In this document: in pieces, positions 1-11,412 of the stretch
Position numbering within the stretch: the stretch's first letter is position 1
How the letters are laid out: each line of letters starts with the position of its first letter
Source: Petrolisthes cinctipes
Taxonomy: Eukaryota > Arthropoda > Malacostraca > Decapoda > Porcellanidae
Assembly: GCA_033782935.1 (NCBI GenBank)
Contig: JAWQEG010000003.1
Location: 3,608,501-3,672,500 of the forward strand
Reading direction: 5' to 3'
Length of the DNA: 64,000 bases
Position numbers and translations under genes: made by a program
The notes under the pieces: model-generated
Told to the model about the DNA's origin: nothing
Seen by the model: the letters and a program-made list of their open reading frames with translations, nothing else
The model's database searches: none

Positions 1-775
1 TTATATCTCAAATTCAGGGTCAAAACACCCGAAAATTCAATATTTTGGGGTCCCAGAAGCAATCTGTACATGCCTACTCAGTGCTAGAATATTTTCAAAA
101 TATAGGATAAAAACATGCTAAAAATCGATATTTTAGGTGCCAAAAAGTCGATATCTCAAATTCAGTCCCAAAACACCCGAAAATTCGATATTTAGGGGTA
201 CCAGAAGCGATCTGTACATGCCTACTCCGTGTTAGAGTATTTTAAAAATACAGGCCAAAAACATACTGAAAATCGATCTTTTAGGTGCCGAAAAGTCGAT
301 ATGTGCATGCATATTCTGTACCCGTTTATATCTCAAATTCTGGCCCTAAACACCCGAAAATTCGATATTTTTGGGTCCCAGATGCGATCTGTACATGCCT
401 ACTCCGTGTTAGAGAATTTTCAAAATTCAGGCCGAAACATGCTGAAAATCGATATTTTTGGTGCCCAAAGTCAATATGTGTATGCATCTTCTGTACACGT
501 TTATATCTCATATTCAGGCTCAAAACACCCGAAAGTTCGATATTTTTGGGTCCCAGAAGCGATCTGTACATGCCTACTCCGTGTTAGAGAATTTTCAAAA
601 TACAGGCCCAAAACATACTGAAAATTGATATTTTAGATGCCCAAAGTCAATATGTGCATGTATCTTCTGTACCCGTTTATATCTCAAATTCAGGCTCAAA
701 ACACCCGAAAATTCAATATTTTGGGGTCCCAGAAGCAATCTGTACATGCCTACTCAGTTCTAGAATATTTTCAAA
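1..775 (+). repeat. Leading monomers, paralogous to 57,920-58,694
   Basis: Monomers of 148, 177, 175 and 176 bp. They share private variants with a segment 57,919 bp downstream: aggataaaaac near 105, gcatattctgtaccc near 308, cgaaagttcgat near 530 and cagttctag near 756. The match ends near 775, where this copy has ggctcaaaac and the other has ggctaaaaac. Confidence 0.8.
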
Positions 776-2422
776 ATATAGGCTCAAAACATGCTAAAAA
801 TCGATATTTTAGGTGCGTAAAGGCGATATCTCAAATTCAGGCCCAAAACACCCGAAAATTCGATATTATGGTGTCCCAGAAGCGATCTATACATGCCTAC
901 TCCGTGTTAGAGTATTTACAAAGTACAGGCCCAAAACATGCTCAAAATCGATGTTTTAGGTGCCCAAAAGTCGATCTGTGCATGCATCTTCAGTAACCGT
1001 TTATATCTCAAATTTAGGCTCAAAACACCCGAAAATTCGATATTTTGGGGTCCCAGAAGCGACCTGTACATGCCTACTCCGTGTTAGAGTATTTTCAAAA
1101 TACAGGCCAAAAACATACTGAAAATCGATCTTTTTGGTGCCCAAAAGTCGATATGTGCATGCATCTTCTGTACCCGTTTATATCTCAAATTCTGGCCCTA
1201 AACACCCGAAAATTCAATATTTTGGGGTCCAGAAGCAATCTGTACATGCCTACTCAGTGCTAGAATATTTTCAAAATATAGGCTTATTATAAACATGCTA
1301 AAAATCGATATTTTAGGTGCCAAAAAGTCGATATCTCAAATTAAGGCCCAAAACATCCGAAAATTCTATATTTAGGGGTCCCAAAAGCGATCTGTACATG
1401 CCTTCTCCGTGTTAGAGTATTTTCAAATTTCAGGCCCAAAACATGCTCAAAATCGATATTTTAGATGCCCAAAGTCAATATGTGCATGTATCTTCTGTAC
1501 CCGTTTATATCTCAAATTCAGGCTCAAAACACCCGAAAATTCAATATTTGGGGGTCCCAGAAGCAATCTGTACATTCCTACTCAGTGCTAGAATATTTTC
1601 AAAATATAGGCTAAAAACATGCTAAAAATCGATATTTTAGGTGCCAAAAAGTCGATATCTCAAATTAAGGCCCAAAACACCCGAAAATTCTATATTTAGG
1701 GGTCCCAGAAGCGATCTGTACATGCCTACTCCGTGTTAGAGAATTTTCAAAATACAGGCCCAAAACATGCTGAAAATCGATATTTTTGGTGCCCAAATTC
1801 AATATGTGTATGCATCTTCTGTACTCGTTAATATCTCAAATTCAGGCTCAAAACACCCGAAAATTCGATATTTTGGGGTCCCAGAAGCGATCTGTACATG
1901 CCTACTCCGTGTTAGAGTATTTTCAAAATACATGCCCAAAACATGCTGAAAATCGATATTTTAGATGCCCAAAGTCAATATGTGCATGTATCTTCTGTAC
2001 CCGTTTATATCTCAAATTCAGGCTCAAAACACCCGAAAATTCGAAATTTTGGGGTCCCAGAAGCGATCTGTACATGCCTACTCCGTGTTAGAGTATTTTC
2101 AAAATACATGCCCAAAACATGCTGAAAATCGATATTTTAGATGCCCAAAGTCAATATGTGCATGTATCTTCTGTACCCGTTTATATCTCAAATTCAGGCT
2201 CAAAACACCCGAAAATTCGAAATTTTGGGGTCCCAGAAGCAATCTGTACATGCCTACTCAGTGCTAGAATGTTTTCAAAATATAGGTTTAAAACATGCTC
2301 AAAATCGATATTTTAGGTACCCAAAACTCGATATGTGCATGCATCTTCTGTACCCGTTTATATCTCATATTCAGGCTCAAAACACCCGAAAATTCAATAT
2401 TTTGGGGTCCCAGAAGCTATTT
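742..2422 (+). repeat. HOR-A copy 1, 10-mer of 1,681 bp
   Basis: Ten monomers, seven long and three short, in the order S L L S L S L L L L (147, 177, 176, 152, 176, 148, 176, 176, 176, 177). It matches the following 1.68 kb at a constant offset. One base is missing in ggggtccagaag near 1,230. The short monomer near 1,283 carries a 4-bp insertion, ggcttattataaac. One monomer (about 1,930-2,060) differs in class from its counterpart in copy 2. Confidence 0.85.
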
Positions 2423-4104
2423 CTACATGCCTACTCAGTGCTAGAATATTTTCAAAATATAGGCTCAAAACATGCTAAAAATCGATATTTTAGGTGCGTA
2501 AAGGCGATATCTCAAATTCAGGCCCAAAACACCCGAAAATTCGATATTATGGTGTCCCAGAAGCGATCTATACATGCCTACTCCGTGTTAGAGTATTTAC
2601 AAAGTACAGGCCTAAAACATGCTCAAAATCGATGTTTTAGGTGCCCAAAAGTCGATCTGTGCATGCATCTTCAGTAACCGTTTATATCTCAAATTCAGGC
2701 TCAAAACACCCGAAAATTCGATATTTTGGGGTCCCAGAAGCGACCTGTACATGCCTACTTCGTGTTAGAGTATTTTCAAAATATAGGCCAAAAACATACT
2801 GAGAATCAATCTTTTTGGTGCCCAAAAGTCGATATGTGCATGCATCTTCTGTACCCGTTTATATCTCAAATTCTGGCCCTAAACACCTTAAAATTCAATA
2901 TTTTGGGGTCCCAGAAGCAATCTGTACATGCCTACTCAGTGCTAGAATATTTTCAAAATATAGGCTTATTATAAACATGCTAAAAATCGATATTTTAGGT
3001 GCCAAAAAGTCGATATCTCAAATTAAGGCTCAAAACATCCGAAAATTCTATATTTAGGGGTCCCAAAAGCGATCTGTACATGCCTACTCCGTGTTAGAGT
3101 ATTTTCAAATTTCAGGCCCAAAACATGCTCAAAATCGATGTTTTAGATGCCCAAAGTCAATATGTGCATGTATCTTCTGTACCCGTTTATATCTCAAATT
3201 CAGGCTCAAAACACCCGAAAACTCAATATTTGGGGGTCCCAGAAGCAATCTGTACATTCCTACTCAGTGCTAGAATATTTTCAAAATATAGGCTAAAAAC
3301 ATGCTAAAAATCGATATTTTAGGTGCCAAAAAGTCGATATCTCAAATTAAGGCCCAAAACACCCGAAAATTCTATATTTAGGGGTCCCAGAAGCGATCTG
3401 TACATGCCTACTCCGTGTTAGAGAATTTTCAAAATACAGGCCCAAAACATGCTGAAAATCGATATTTTTGGTGCCCAAATTCAATATGTGTATGCATCTT
3501 CTGTACTCGTTAATATCTCAAATTCAGGCTCAAAACACCCGAAAATTCGATATTTTGGGGTCCCAGAAGCGATCTGTACATGCCTACTCCGTGTAAGAGT
3601 ATTTTCAAAATACAGGCCCAAACATGCTCAAAATCGATGTTTTAGGTGCCCAAAAGTCGATATGTGCATGCATCTTCAGTATCCGTTTATATCTCAAATT
3701 CAGGCTCAAAACACCCGAAAATTCGATATTTTGGGGTCCCAGAAGCGATCTGTACATGCCTACTCCGTGTTAGAGTATTTTCAAAATACATGCCCAAAAC
3801 ATGCTGAAAATCGATATTTTAGATGCCCAAAGTCAATATGTGCATGTATCTTCTGTACCCGTTTATATCTCAAATTCAGGCTCAAAACACCCGAAAATTC
3901 GATATTTTGGGGTCCCAGAAGCAATCTGTACATGCCTACTCAGTGCTAGAATGTTTTCAAAATATAGGTTTAAAACATGCTCAAAATCGATATTTTAGGT
4001 ACCCAAAACTCGATATGTGCATGCATCTTCTGTACCCGTTTATATCTCATATTCAGGCTCAAAACACCCGAAAATTCAATATTTTGGGGTCCCAGAAGCG
4101 ATCT
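2423..4104 (+). repeat. HOR-A copy 2, 10-mer of 1,682 bp
   Basis: Same monomer order as copy 1, including the ggcttattataaac insertion near 2,966 and the aggtacccaaaactcg variant, which recurs near 3,998. The monomer near 3,610-3,740 is a 177-bp type with cagtatccg, where copy 1 has a 176-bp type. This suggests replacement of one monomer within the unit. Confidence 0.85.
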
Positions 4105-4295
4105 CTACATGCCTACTCAGTGCTAGAATATTTTCAAAATATAGGCTCAAAACATGCTAAAAATCGATATTTTAGGTGCGTAAAGGCGATATCTCAAATT
4201 CAGGCCCAAAACACCCGAAAATTCGATATTATGGTGTCCCAGAAGCGATCTATACATGCCTACTCCGTGTTAGAGTATTTACAAAGTACAGGCCT
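4105..4295 (+). repeat. HOR-A copy 3, truncated
   Basis: Matches copy 2 at offset 1,682, including gcgtaaaggcg and the atggtgtccc and gatctatacatg variants. It then jumps to aacatactgagaatcaatc, which in copy 2 comes about one monomer later (near 2,796). This reads as a deletion junction near 4,295. Confidence 0.75.
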
Positions 4296-4901
4296 AAAAC
4301 ATACTGAGAATCAATCTTTTTGGTGCCCAAAAGTCGATATGTGCATGCATCTTCTGTACCCGTTTATATCTCAAATTCTGGCCCTAAACACCCGAAAATT
4401 CAATATTTTGGGGTCCCAGAAGCAATCTGTACATGCCTACTCAGTGCTAGAATATTTTCAAAAATATAGGCTAAAAACATGCTAAAAATCGATCTTTTAG
4501 GTGCCAAAATTTGATATCTAAAATTCAGTCCCAAAACACAAGAAAATTCGATATTTAGGGGTCCCAGAAGCGATCTGTACATGCCTACTCCGTGTTAGAG
4601 TATTTTTAAAATACATGCCAAAAACATACTGAAAATCGATCCTTTAGGTGCCCAAAAGTCGATATGTGCATGCATCTTCTGTACCCGTTTATATCTCAAA
4701 TTCTGGCCCTAAACACCCGAAAATTCAATATTTTGGGGTCCCAGAAGCAATCTGTACATGCCTACTCAGTGCTACAATATTTTCAAAATATAGGCTAAAA
4801 ACATGCTAAAAATCGATATTTTAGGCGCCAAAAAGTCGATATATCAAATTCAGTACCAAAACACCCGAAAATTCGATATTTAGGGGTCCCAGAAGGGATC
4901 T
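4296..4901 (+). repeat. Mosaic monomers between HOR-A and HOR-B
   Basis: Satellite only. Contains the gtgccaaaatttgatatc short-monomer subtype and the first aggcgccaaaaagtcg short monomer, whose gaagggatctg end (4,901) marks unit edges in the next region. Confidence 0.7.
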
Positions 4902-7406
4902 GTACATGCCTACTCCGTGTTAGAGCATTTTCAAAATACAGGCCAAAAACATGCTCAAAATCGATGTTTTAGGTGCCAAAAAGTCGATATGTGCATTCAT
5001 CTTCTGTACCCGTTTATATCTCAAATTCAGGCTCAAAACACCCGAAAATTCGATATTTTGGGGTCCCAGAAGCGATCTCTACATGCCTACTCCGTGTTAG
5101 AGTATTTTCAAAATACATGCCCAAAACATGCTGAAAATCGATATTTTAGATGCCCAAAGTCAATATGTGCATGTATCTTCTGTACCCGTTTATATCTCAA
5201 ATTCAGGCTCAAAACACCCGAAAATTCAATATTTTGGGGTCACAGAAGCAATCTGTACATGCCTACTCAGTGCTAGAATATTTTCAAAATATAGGCTAAA
5301 AACATGCTAAAAATCGATCTTTTAGGTGCCAAAATTCGATATCTAAAATTCAGTCCCAAAACACCCGAAAATTCGATATTTAGGGGTCCCAGAAGCGATC
5401 TGTACATGCCTACTCCGTGTTAGAGTATTTTCAAAATACAGGCCAAAAACATACTGAAAATCGATCTTTTAGGTGCCCAAAAGTCGATATGTGCATGCAT
5501 CTTCTGTACCCGTTTATATCTCAAATTCTGGCCCTAAACACCCGAAAATTCGATATTTTGGGGTCCCAGAAGCGATCTCTACATGCCTACTCCGTGTTAG
5601 AGTAATTTCAAAATACATGCTCAAAATATGCTGAAAATCGATATTTTAGATGCCCAAAGTCAATATGTGCATGTATCTTCTGTACCCGCTTATATCTCAA
5701 ATTCAGGCTCAAAACACCCGAAAATTCAATATTTTGGGGTCCCAGAAGCAATCTGTACATGCCTACTCAGTGCTAGAATATTTTCAAAATATAGGCTAAA
5801 AATATGCTAAAAATCGATATTTTAGGTGCCAAAAAGTCGATATCTCAAATTAAGGCCCAAAACACCCGAAAATTCGATATTTAGGGGTCCCAGAAGCGAT
5901 CTGTACATGCCTACTCCGTGTTAGAGTATTTTCAAAATACAGGCCAAAAAAATACTGAAAATCGATCTTTTAGGTGCCCAAAAGTCGATATGTGCATGCA
6001 TCTTTTGTACCCGATTATATCTCAAATTCAGGCTCATAACACCCGAAAATTCGATATTTTTGGGTCCTAGAAGCGATCTGTACATGCCTACTCAGTGCTA
6101 GAATGTTTTCAAAATATAGGGTCAAAACATGCTCAAAATCGATATATTAGGTGCCCAAGAGTCGATATGTGCATGCATCTTCTGTACTCGTTTATATCTC
6201 AAATTCAAGCTCAAAACACCCGAAAATTCGATATTATGGGGTCCCAGAAGCGATCTGTACATGCCTACTCAGTGCTAGAATATTTTCAAAATATAGGCTC
6301 AAAACATGCTAAAAATCGATATTTTAGGTGCGTAAAGGCGATATCTCAAATTTATGCCCAAAACACCCAAAAATTCGATATTTTGGGGTCCCAGAAGCGA
6401 TCTGCACATGCCTACTCCGTGTTAGAGTATTTTCAAAATACAGGCCCAAAACATGCTCAAAATCGATGTTATATTTGCCAAAAAGTCGATATGTGCATTA
6501 ATCTTCAGTACCCGTTTATATCTCAAATTCAGGCTCAAAACACCCGAAAATTCGATATTTTGGGGTCCCAGAAGCGATCTCTACATGCCTACTCCGTCTT
6601 AGAGTATTTTCAAAATACATGCCCAAAATATGCTGAAAATCGATATTTTAGATGCCCAAAGTCAATATGTGCATGTATCTTCTGTACCCGTTTATATCTC
6701 AAATTCAGGCTCAAAACACACGAAAATTCAATATTTTGGGGTCCCAGAAGCAATCTGTACATGCCTACTCAGTGCTAGAATATTTTCAAAATATAGGCTA
6801 AAAACATGCTAAAAATCGATATTTTAGGTGCCAAAAAGTCGATATCTCAAATTAAGGCCCTAAACACCCGAAAATTCGATATTTAGGGGTCCCAGAAGCG
6901 ATCTGTACATGCCTACTCCGTGTTAGAGCATTTTCAAAATACAGGCACAAAACATACTGAAAATCGATCTTTTAGGGGCCCAAAAGTCGATATGTGCATG
7001 CATCTTCTGTACCCGTTTATATCTCAAATTCAGGCCCAAAACACCCGAAAATTCGATATTTTTGGGTCCTAGAAGCGATCTGTACATGCCTACTCAGTGC
7101 TAGAATGTTTTCAAAATATAGGTTTTAAACATGCTCAAAATCGATATTTTAGGTACCCAAAAGTCGATATGTGCATGCATCTTCTGTACCCGTTTATATC
7201 TCAAATTCAGGTTCAAAACACCCGAAAATTCAATATTTTGGGGTCCCAGAAGCAATCTGTACATCCCTACTCAGTGCTAGAATATTTTCAAAATATAGGC
7301 TAAAAACATGCTAAAAATCGATATTTTAGGCGCCAAAAAGTCGATATCTCAAATTCAGTCCCAAAACACCCGAAAATTCGATATTTAGGGGTCCCAGAAG
7401 GGATCT
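4902..7406 (+). repeat. HOR-B unit of 2,505 bp
   Basis: Bounded by gaagggatctg landmarks at 4,901 and 7,406. The length fits five L-L-S trimers (15 monomers), and the last trimer measures 177, 177 and 148 bp. Its contents match 7,407-9,409 at offset 2,505 (for example 5,417 with 7,922 and 6,095 with 8,600), less one trimer. It is more diverged than the units that follow. Confidence 0.75.
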
Positions 7407-9409
7407 GTACATGCCTACTCCGTGTTAGAGCATTTTCAATATACAGGCCAAAAACATACTGAAAATCGATCTTTTAGGTCCCCAAAAGTCGATATGTGCA
7501 TGCATCTTCAGTACCCGTTTATATCTCAAATTCCGGCTCAAAACACCCGAAAATTCGATATTTTGGGGTCCCAGAAGCGATCTGTACATGCCTACTCCGT
7601 GTTAGAGTATTTTCAAAATACATGCCCAAAACATGCTGAAAATCGATATTTTAGATGCCCAAAGTCAATATGTGCATGTATCTTCTGTACCCGTTTATAT
7701 CTCAAATTCAGGCTCAAAACACCCGAAAATTCAATATTTTGGGGTCCCAGAAGCAATCTGTACATGCCTACTCAGTGCTAGAATATTTTCAAAATATAGG
7801 CTTAAAACATGCTAAAAATCGATCTTTTAGGTGCCAAAATTCGATATCTAAAATTCAGTCCCAAAACACCAGAAAATTCGATATTTAGGGGTCCCAGAAG
7901 CGATCTGTACATGCCTACTCCGTGTTAGAGTATTTTAAAAATACAGGCCAAAAACATATTGAAAATCGATCTTTTAGGTGCCCAAAAGTCGATATGTGCA
8001 TGCATCTTCTGTACCCGTTTATATCTCAAATTCAGGCTCATAACACCCGAAAATTCGATATTTTTGGGTCCTTGAAGCGATCTGTACATGCCTACTCAGT
8101 GCTAGAATGTTTTCAAAATATAGGCTCAAAACATGCTCAAAATCGATATCTTAGGTGCCTAAAAGTCGATATGTGCATACATCTTCTGTACTCGTTTATA
8201 TCTCAAATTCAAGCTCAAAACACCCGAAAATTCGATATTATGGGGTCCCAGAAGCGATCTGTACATGCCTACTCAGTGCTAGAATATTTTCAAAATATAG
8301 GCTCAAAACATGCTAAAAATCGATATTTTAGGTGCGTAAAGGCGATATCTCAAATTTAGGCCCTAAACACCCAAAAATTCGATATTTTGGGGTCCCAGAA
8401 GCGATCTGTACATTCCTACTCCGTGGCAGAGTATTTTCAAAATACAGGCCAAAAACATACTGAAAATCGATCTTTTAGGTGCCCAAAAGTCGACATGTGC
8501 ATGTATCTTCTGTACCCGATTATATCTCAAATTCAGGCTCATAACACCCGAAAATTCGATATTTTTGGGTCCTAGAAGCGATCTGTACATGCCTACTCAG
8601 TGCTAGAATGTTTTCAAAATATAGGGTCAAAACATGCTCAAAATCGATATCTTAGGTCCCCAAAAGTCGATATGTGCATGCATCTTCTGTACTCGTTTAT
8701 ATCTCAAATTCAAGCTCTAAACACCCGAAAATTCGATATTATGGGGTCCCAGAAGCGATCTGTACATGCCTACTCAGTGCTAGAATATTTTCAAAATATA
8801 GGCTCAAAACATGCTAAAAATCGATATTTTAGGTGCGTAAAGGCGATATCTCAAATTTAGGCCCAAAACACCCAAAAATTCGATATTTTGGGGTCCCAGA
8901 AGCGATCTGTACATGCCTACTCCGTGTTAGAGTATTTTCAAAATACAGGCCCAAAACATGCTCAAAATCGATGTTATATTTGCCAAAAAGTCGATATGTG
9001 CATTAATCTTCAATACCCGTTTATATCTCAAATTCAGGCTCAAAACACCCGAAAATTCGATATTTTGGGGTCCCAGAAGCGATCTCTACATGCCTACTCC
9101 GTCTTAGAGTATTTTCAAAATACATGCCCAAAATATGCTGAAAATCGATATTTTAGATGCCCAAAGTCAATATGTGCATGTATCTTCTGTACCCGTTTAT
9201 ATCTCAAATTCAGGCTCAAAACACCCGAAAATTCAATATTTGTGGGTCCCAGAAGCAATCTGTACATGCCTACTCAGTGCTAGAATATTTTCAAAATATA
9301 GGCTAAAAACATGCTAAAAATCGATATTTTAGGCGCCAAAAAGTCGATATCTCAAATTAAGGCCCAAAACACCCGAAAATTCGATATTTAGGGGTCCCAG
9401 AAGGGATCT
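7407..9409 (+). repeat. HOR-B 2,003-bp unit, copy 1
   Basis: Twelve monomers in perfect L-L-S order: 177, 176, 147, 177, 177, 147, 177, 177, 147, 177, 176, 148. It is nearly identical to the next two units. Differences I found by eye: C at 7,895 where copies 2 and 3 have A, and A at 8,179 where they have G. Confidence 0.93.
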
Positions 9410-11412
9410 GTACATGCCTACTCCGTGTTAGAGCATTTTCAATATACAGGCCAAAAACATACTGAAAATCGATCTTTTAGGTCCCCAAAAGTCGATATGT
9501 GCATGCATCTTCAGTACCCGTTTATATCTCAAATTCCGGCTCAAAACACCCGAAAATTCGATATTTTGGGGTCCCAGAAGCGATCTGTACATGCCTACTC
9601 CGTGTTAGAGTATTTTCAAAATACATGCCCAAAACATGCTGAAAATCGATATTTTAGATGCCCAAAGTCAATATGTGCATGTATCTTCTGTACCCGTTTA
9701 TATCTCAAATTCAGGCTCAAAACACCCGAAAATTCAATATTTTGGGGTCCCAGAAGCAATCTGTACATGCCTACTCAGTGCTAGAATATTTTCAAAATAT
9801 AGGCTTAAAACATGCTAAAAATCGATCTTTTAGGTGCCAAAATTCGATATCTAAAATTCAGTCCCAAAACACCAGAAAATTCGATATTTAGGGGTCCAAG
9901 AAGCGATCTGTACATGCCTACTCCGTGTTAGAGTATTTTAAAAATACAGGCCAAAAACATATTGAAAATCGATCTTTTAGGTGCCCAAAAGTCGATATGT
10001 GCATGCATCTTCTGTACCCGTTTATATCTCAAATTCAGGCTCATAACACCCGAAAATTCGATATTTTTGGGTCCTTGAAGCGATCTGTACATGCCTACTC
10101 AGTGCTAGAATGTTTTCAAAATATAGGCTCAAAACATGCTCAAAATCGATATCTTAGGTGCCTAAAAGTCGATATGTGCATGCATCTTCTGTACTCGTTT
10201 ATATCTCAAATTCAAGCTCAAAACACCCGAAAATTCGATATTATGGGGTCCCAGAAGCGATCTGTACATGCCTACTCAGTGCTAGAATATTTTCAAAATA
10301 TAGGCTCAAAACATGCTAAAAATCGATATTTTAGGTGCGTAAAGGCGATATCTCAAATTTAGGCCCTAAACACCCAAAAATTCGATATTTTGGGGTCCCA
10401 GAAGCGATCTGTACATTCCTACTCCGTGGCAGAGTATTTTCAAAATACAGGCCAAAAACATACTGAAAATCGATCTTTTAGGTGCCCAAAAGTCGACATG
10501 TGCATGTATCTTCTGTACCCGATTATATCTCAAATTCAGGCTCATAACACCCGAAAATTCGATATTTTTGGGTCCTAGAAGCGATCTGTACATGCCTACT
10601 CAGTGCTAGAATGTTTTCAAAATATAGGGTCAAAACATGCTCAAAATCGATATCTTAGGTCCCCAAAAGTCGATATGTGCATGCATCTTCTGTACTCGTT
10701 TATATCTCAAATTCAAGCTCTAAACACCCGAAAATTCGATATTATGGGGTCCCAGAAGCGATCTGTACATGCCTACTCAGTGCTAGAATATTTTCAAAAT
10801 ATAGGCTCAAAACATGCTAAAAATCGATATTTTAGGTGCGTAAAGGCGATATCTCAAATTTAGGCCCAAAACACCCAAAAATTCGATATTTTGGGGTCCC
10901 AGAAGCGATCTGTACATGCCTACTCCGTGTTAGAGTATTTTCAAAATACAGGCCCAAAACATGCTCAAAATCGATGTTATATTTGCCAAAAAGTCGATAT
11001 GTGCATTAATCTTCAATACCCGTTTATATCTCAAATTCAGGCTCAAAACACCCGAAAATTCGATATTTTGGGGTCCCAGAAGCGATCTCTACATGCCTAC
11101 TCCGTCTTAGAGTATTTTCAAAATACATGCCCAAAATATGCTGAAAATCGATATTTTAGATGCCCAAAGTCAATATGTGCATGTATCTTCTGTACCCGTT
11201 TATATCTCAAATTCAGGCTCAAAACACCCGAAAATTCAATATTTGTGGGTCCCAGAAGCAATCTGTACATGCCTACTCAGTGCTAGAATATTTTCAAAAT
11301 ATAGGCTAAAAACATGCTAAAAATCGATATTTTAGGCGCCAAAAAGTCGATATCTCAAATTAAGGCCCAAAACACCCGAAAATTCGATATTTAGGGGTCC
11401 CAGAAGGGATCT
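9410..11412 (+). repeat. HOR-B 2,003-bp unit, copy 2
   Basis: Same 12-mer as copy 1 at exactly +2,003 bp. It has A at 9,898 like copy 3 and T at 11,246 like copy 1 (9,243), so its variants link the two neighbours. Confidence 0.93.

Noticed and set aside
6095..6778. Long open frames that might be a family of repetitive proteins (up to 233 codons)
   Set aside because: All are translations of the satellite monomer, repeat in several frames and both strands, and end wherever a 176-bp monomer shifts frame. No gene signals were seen.
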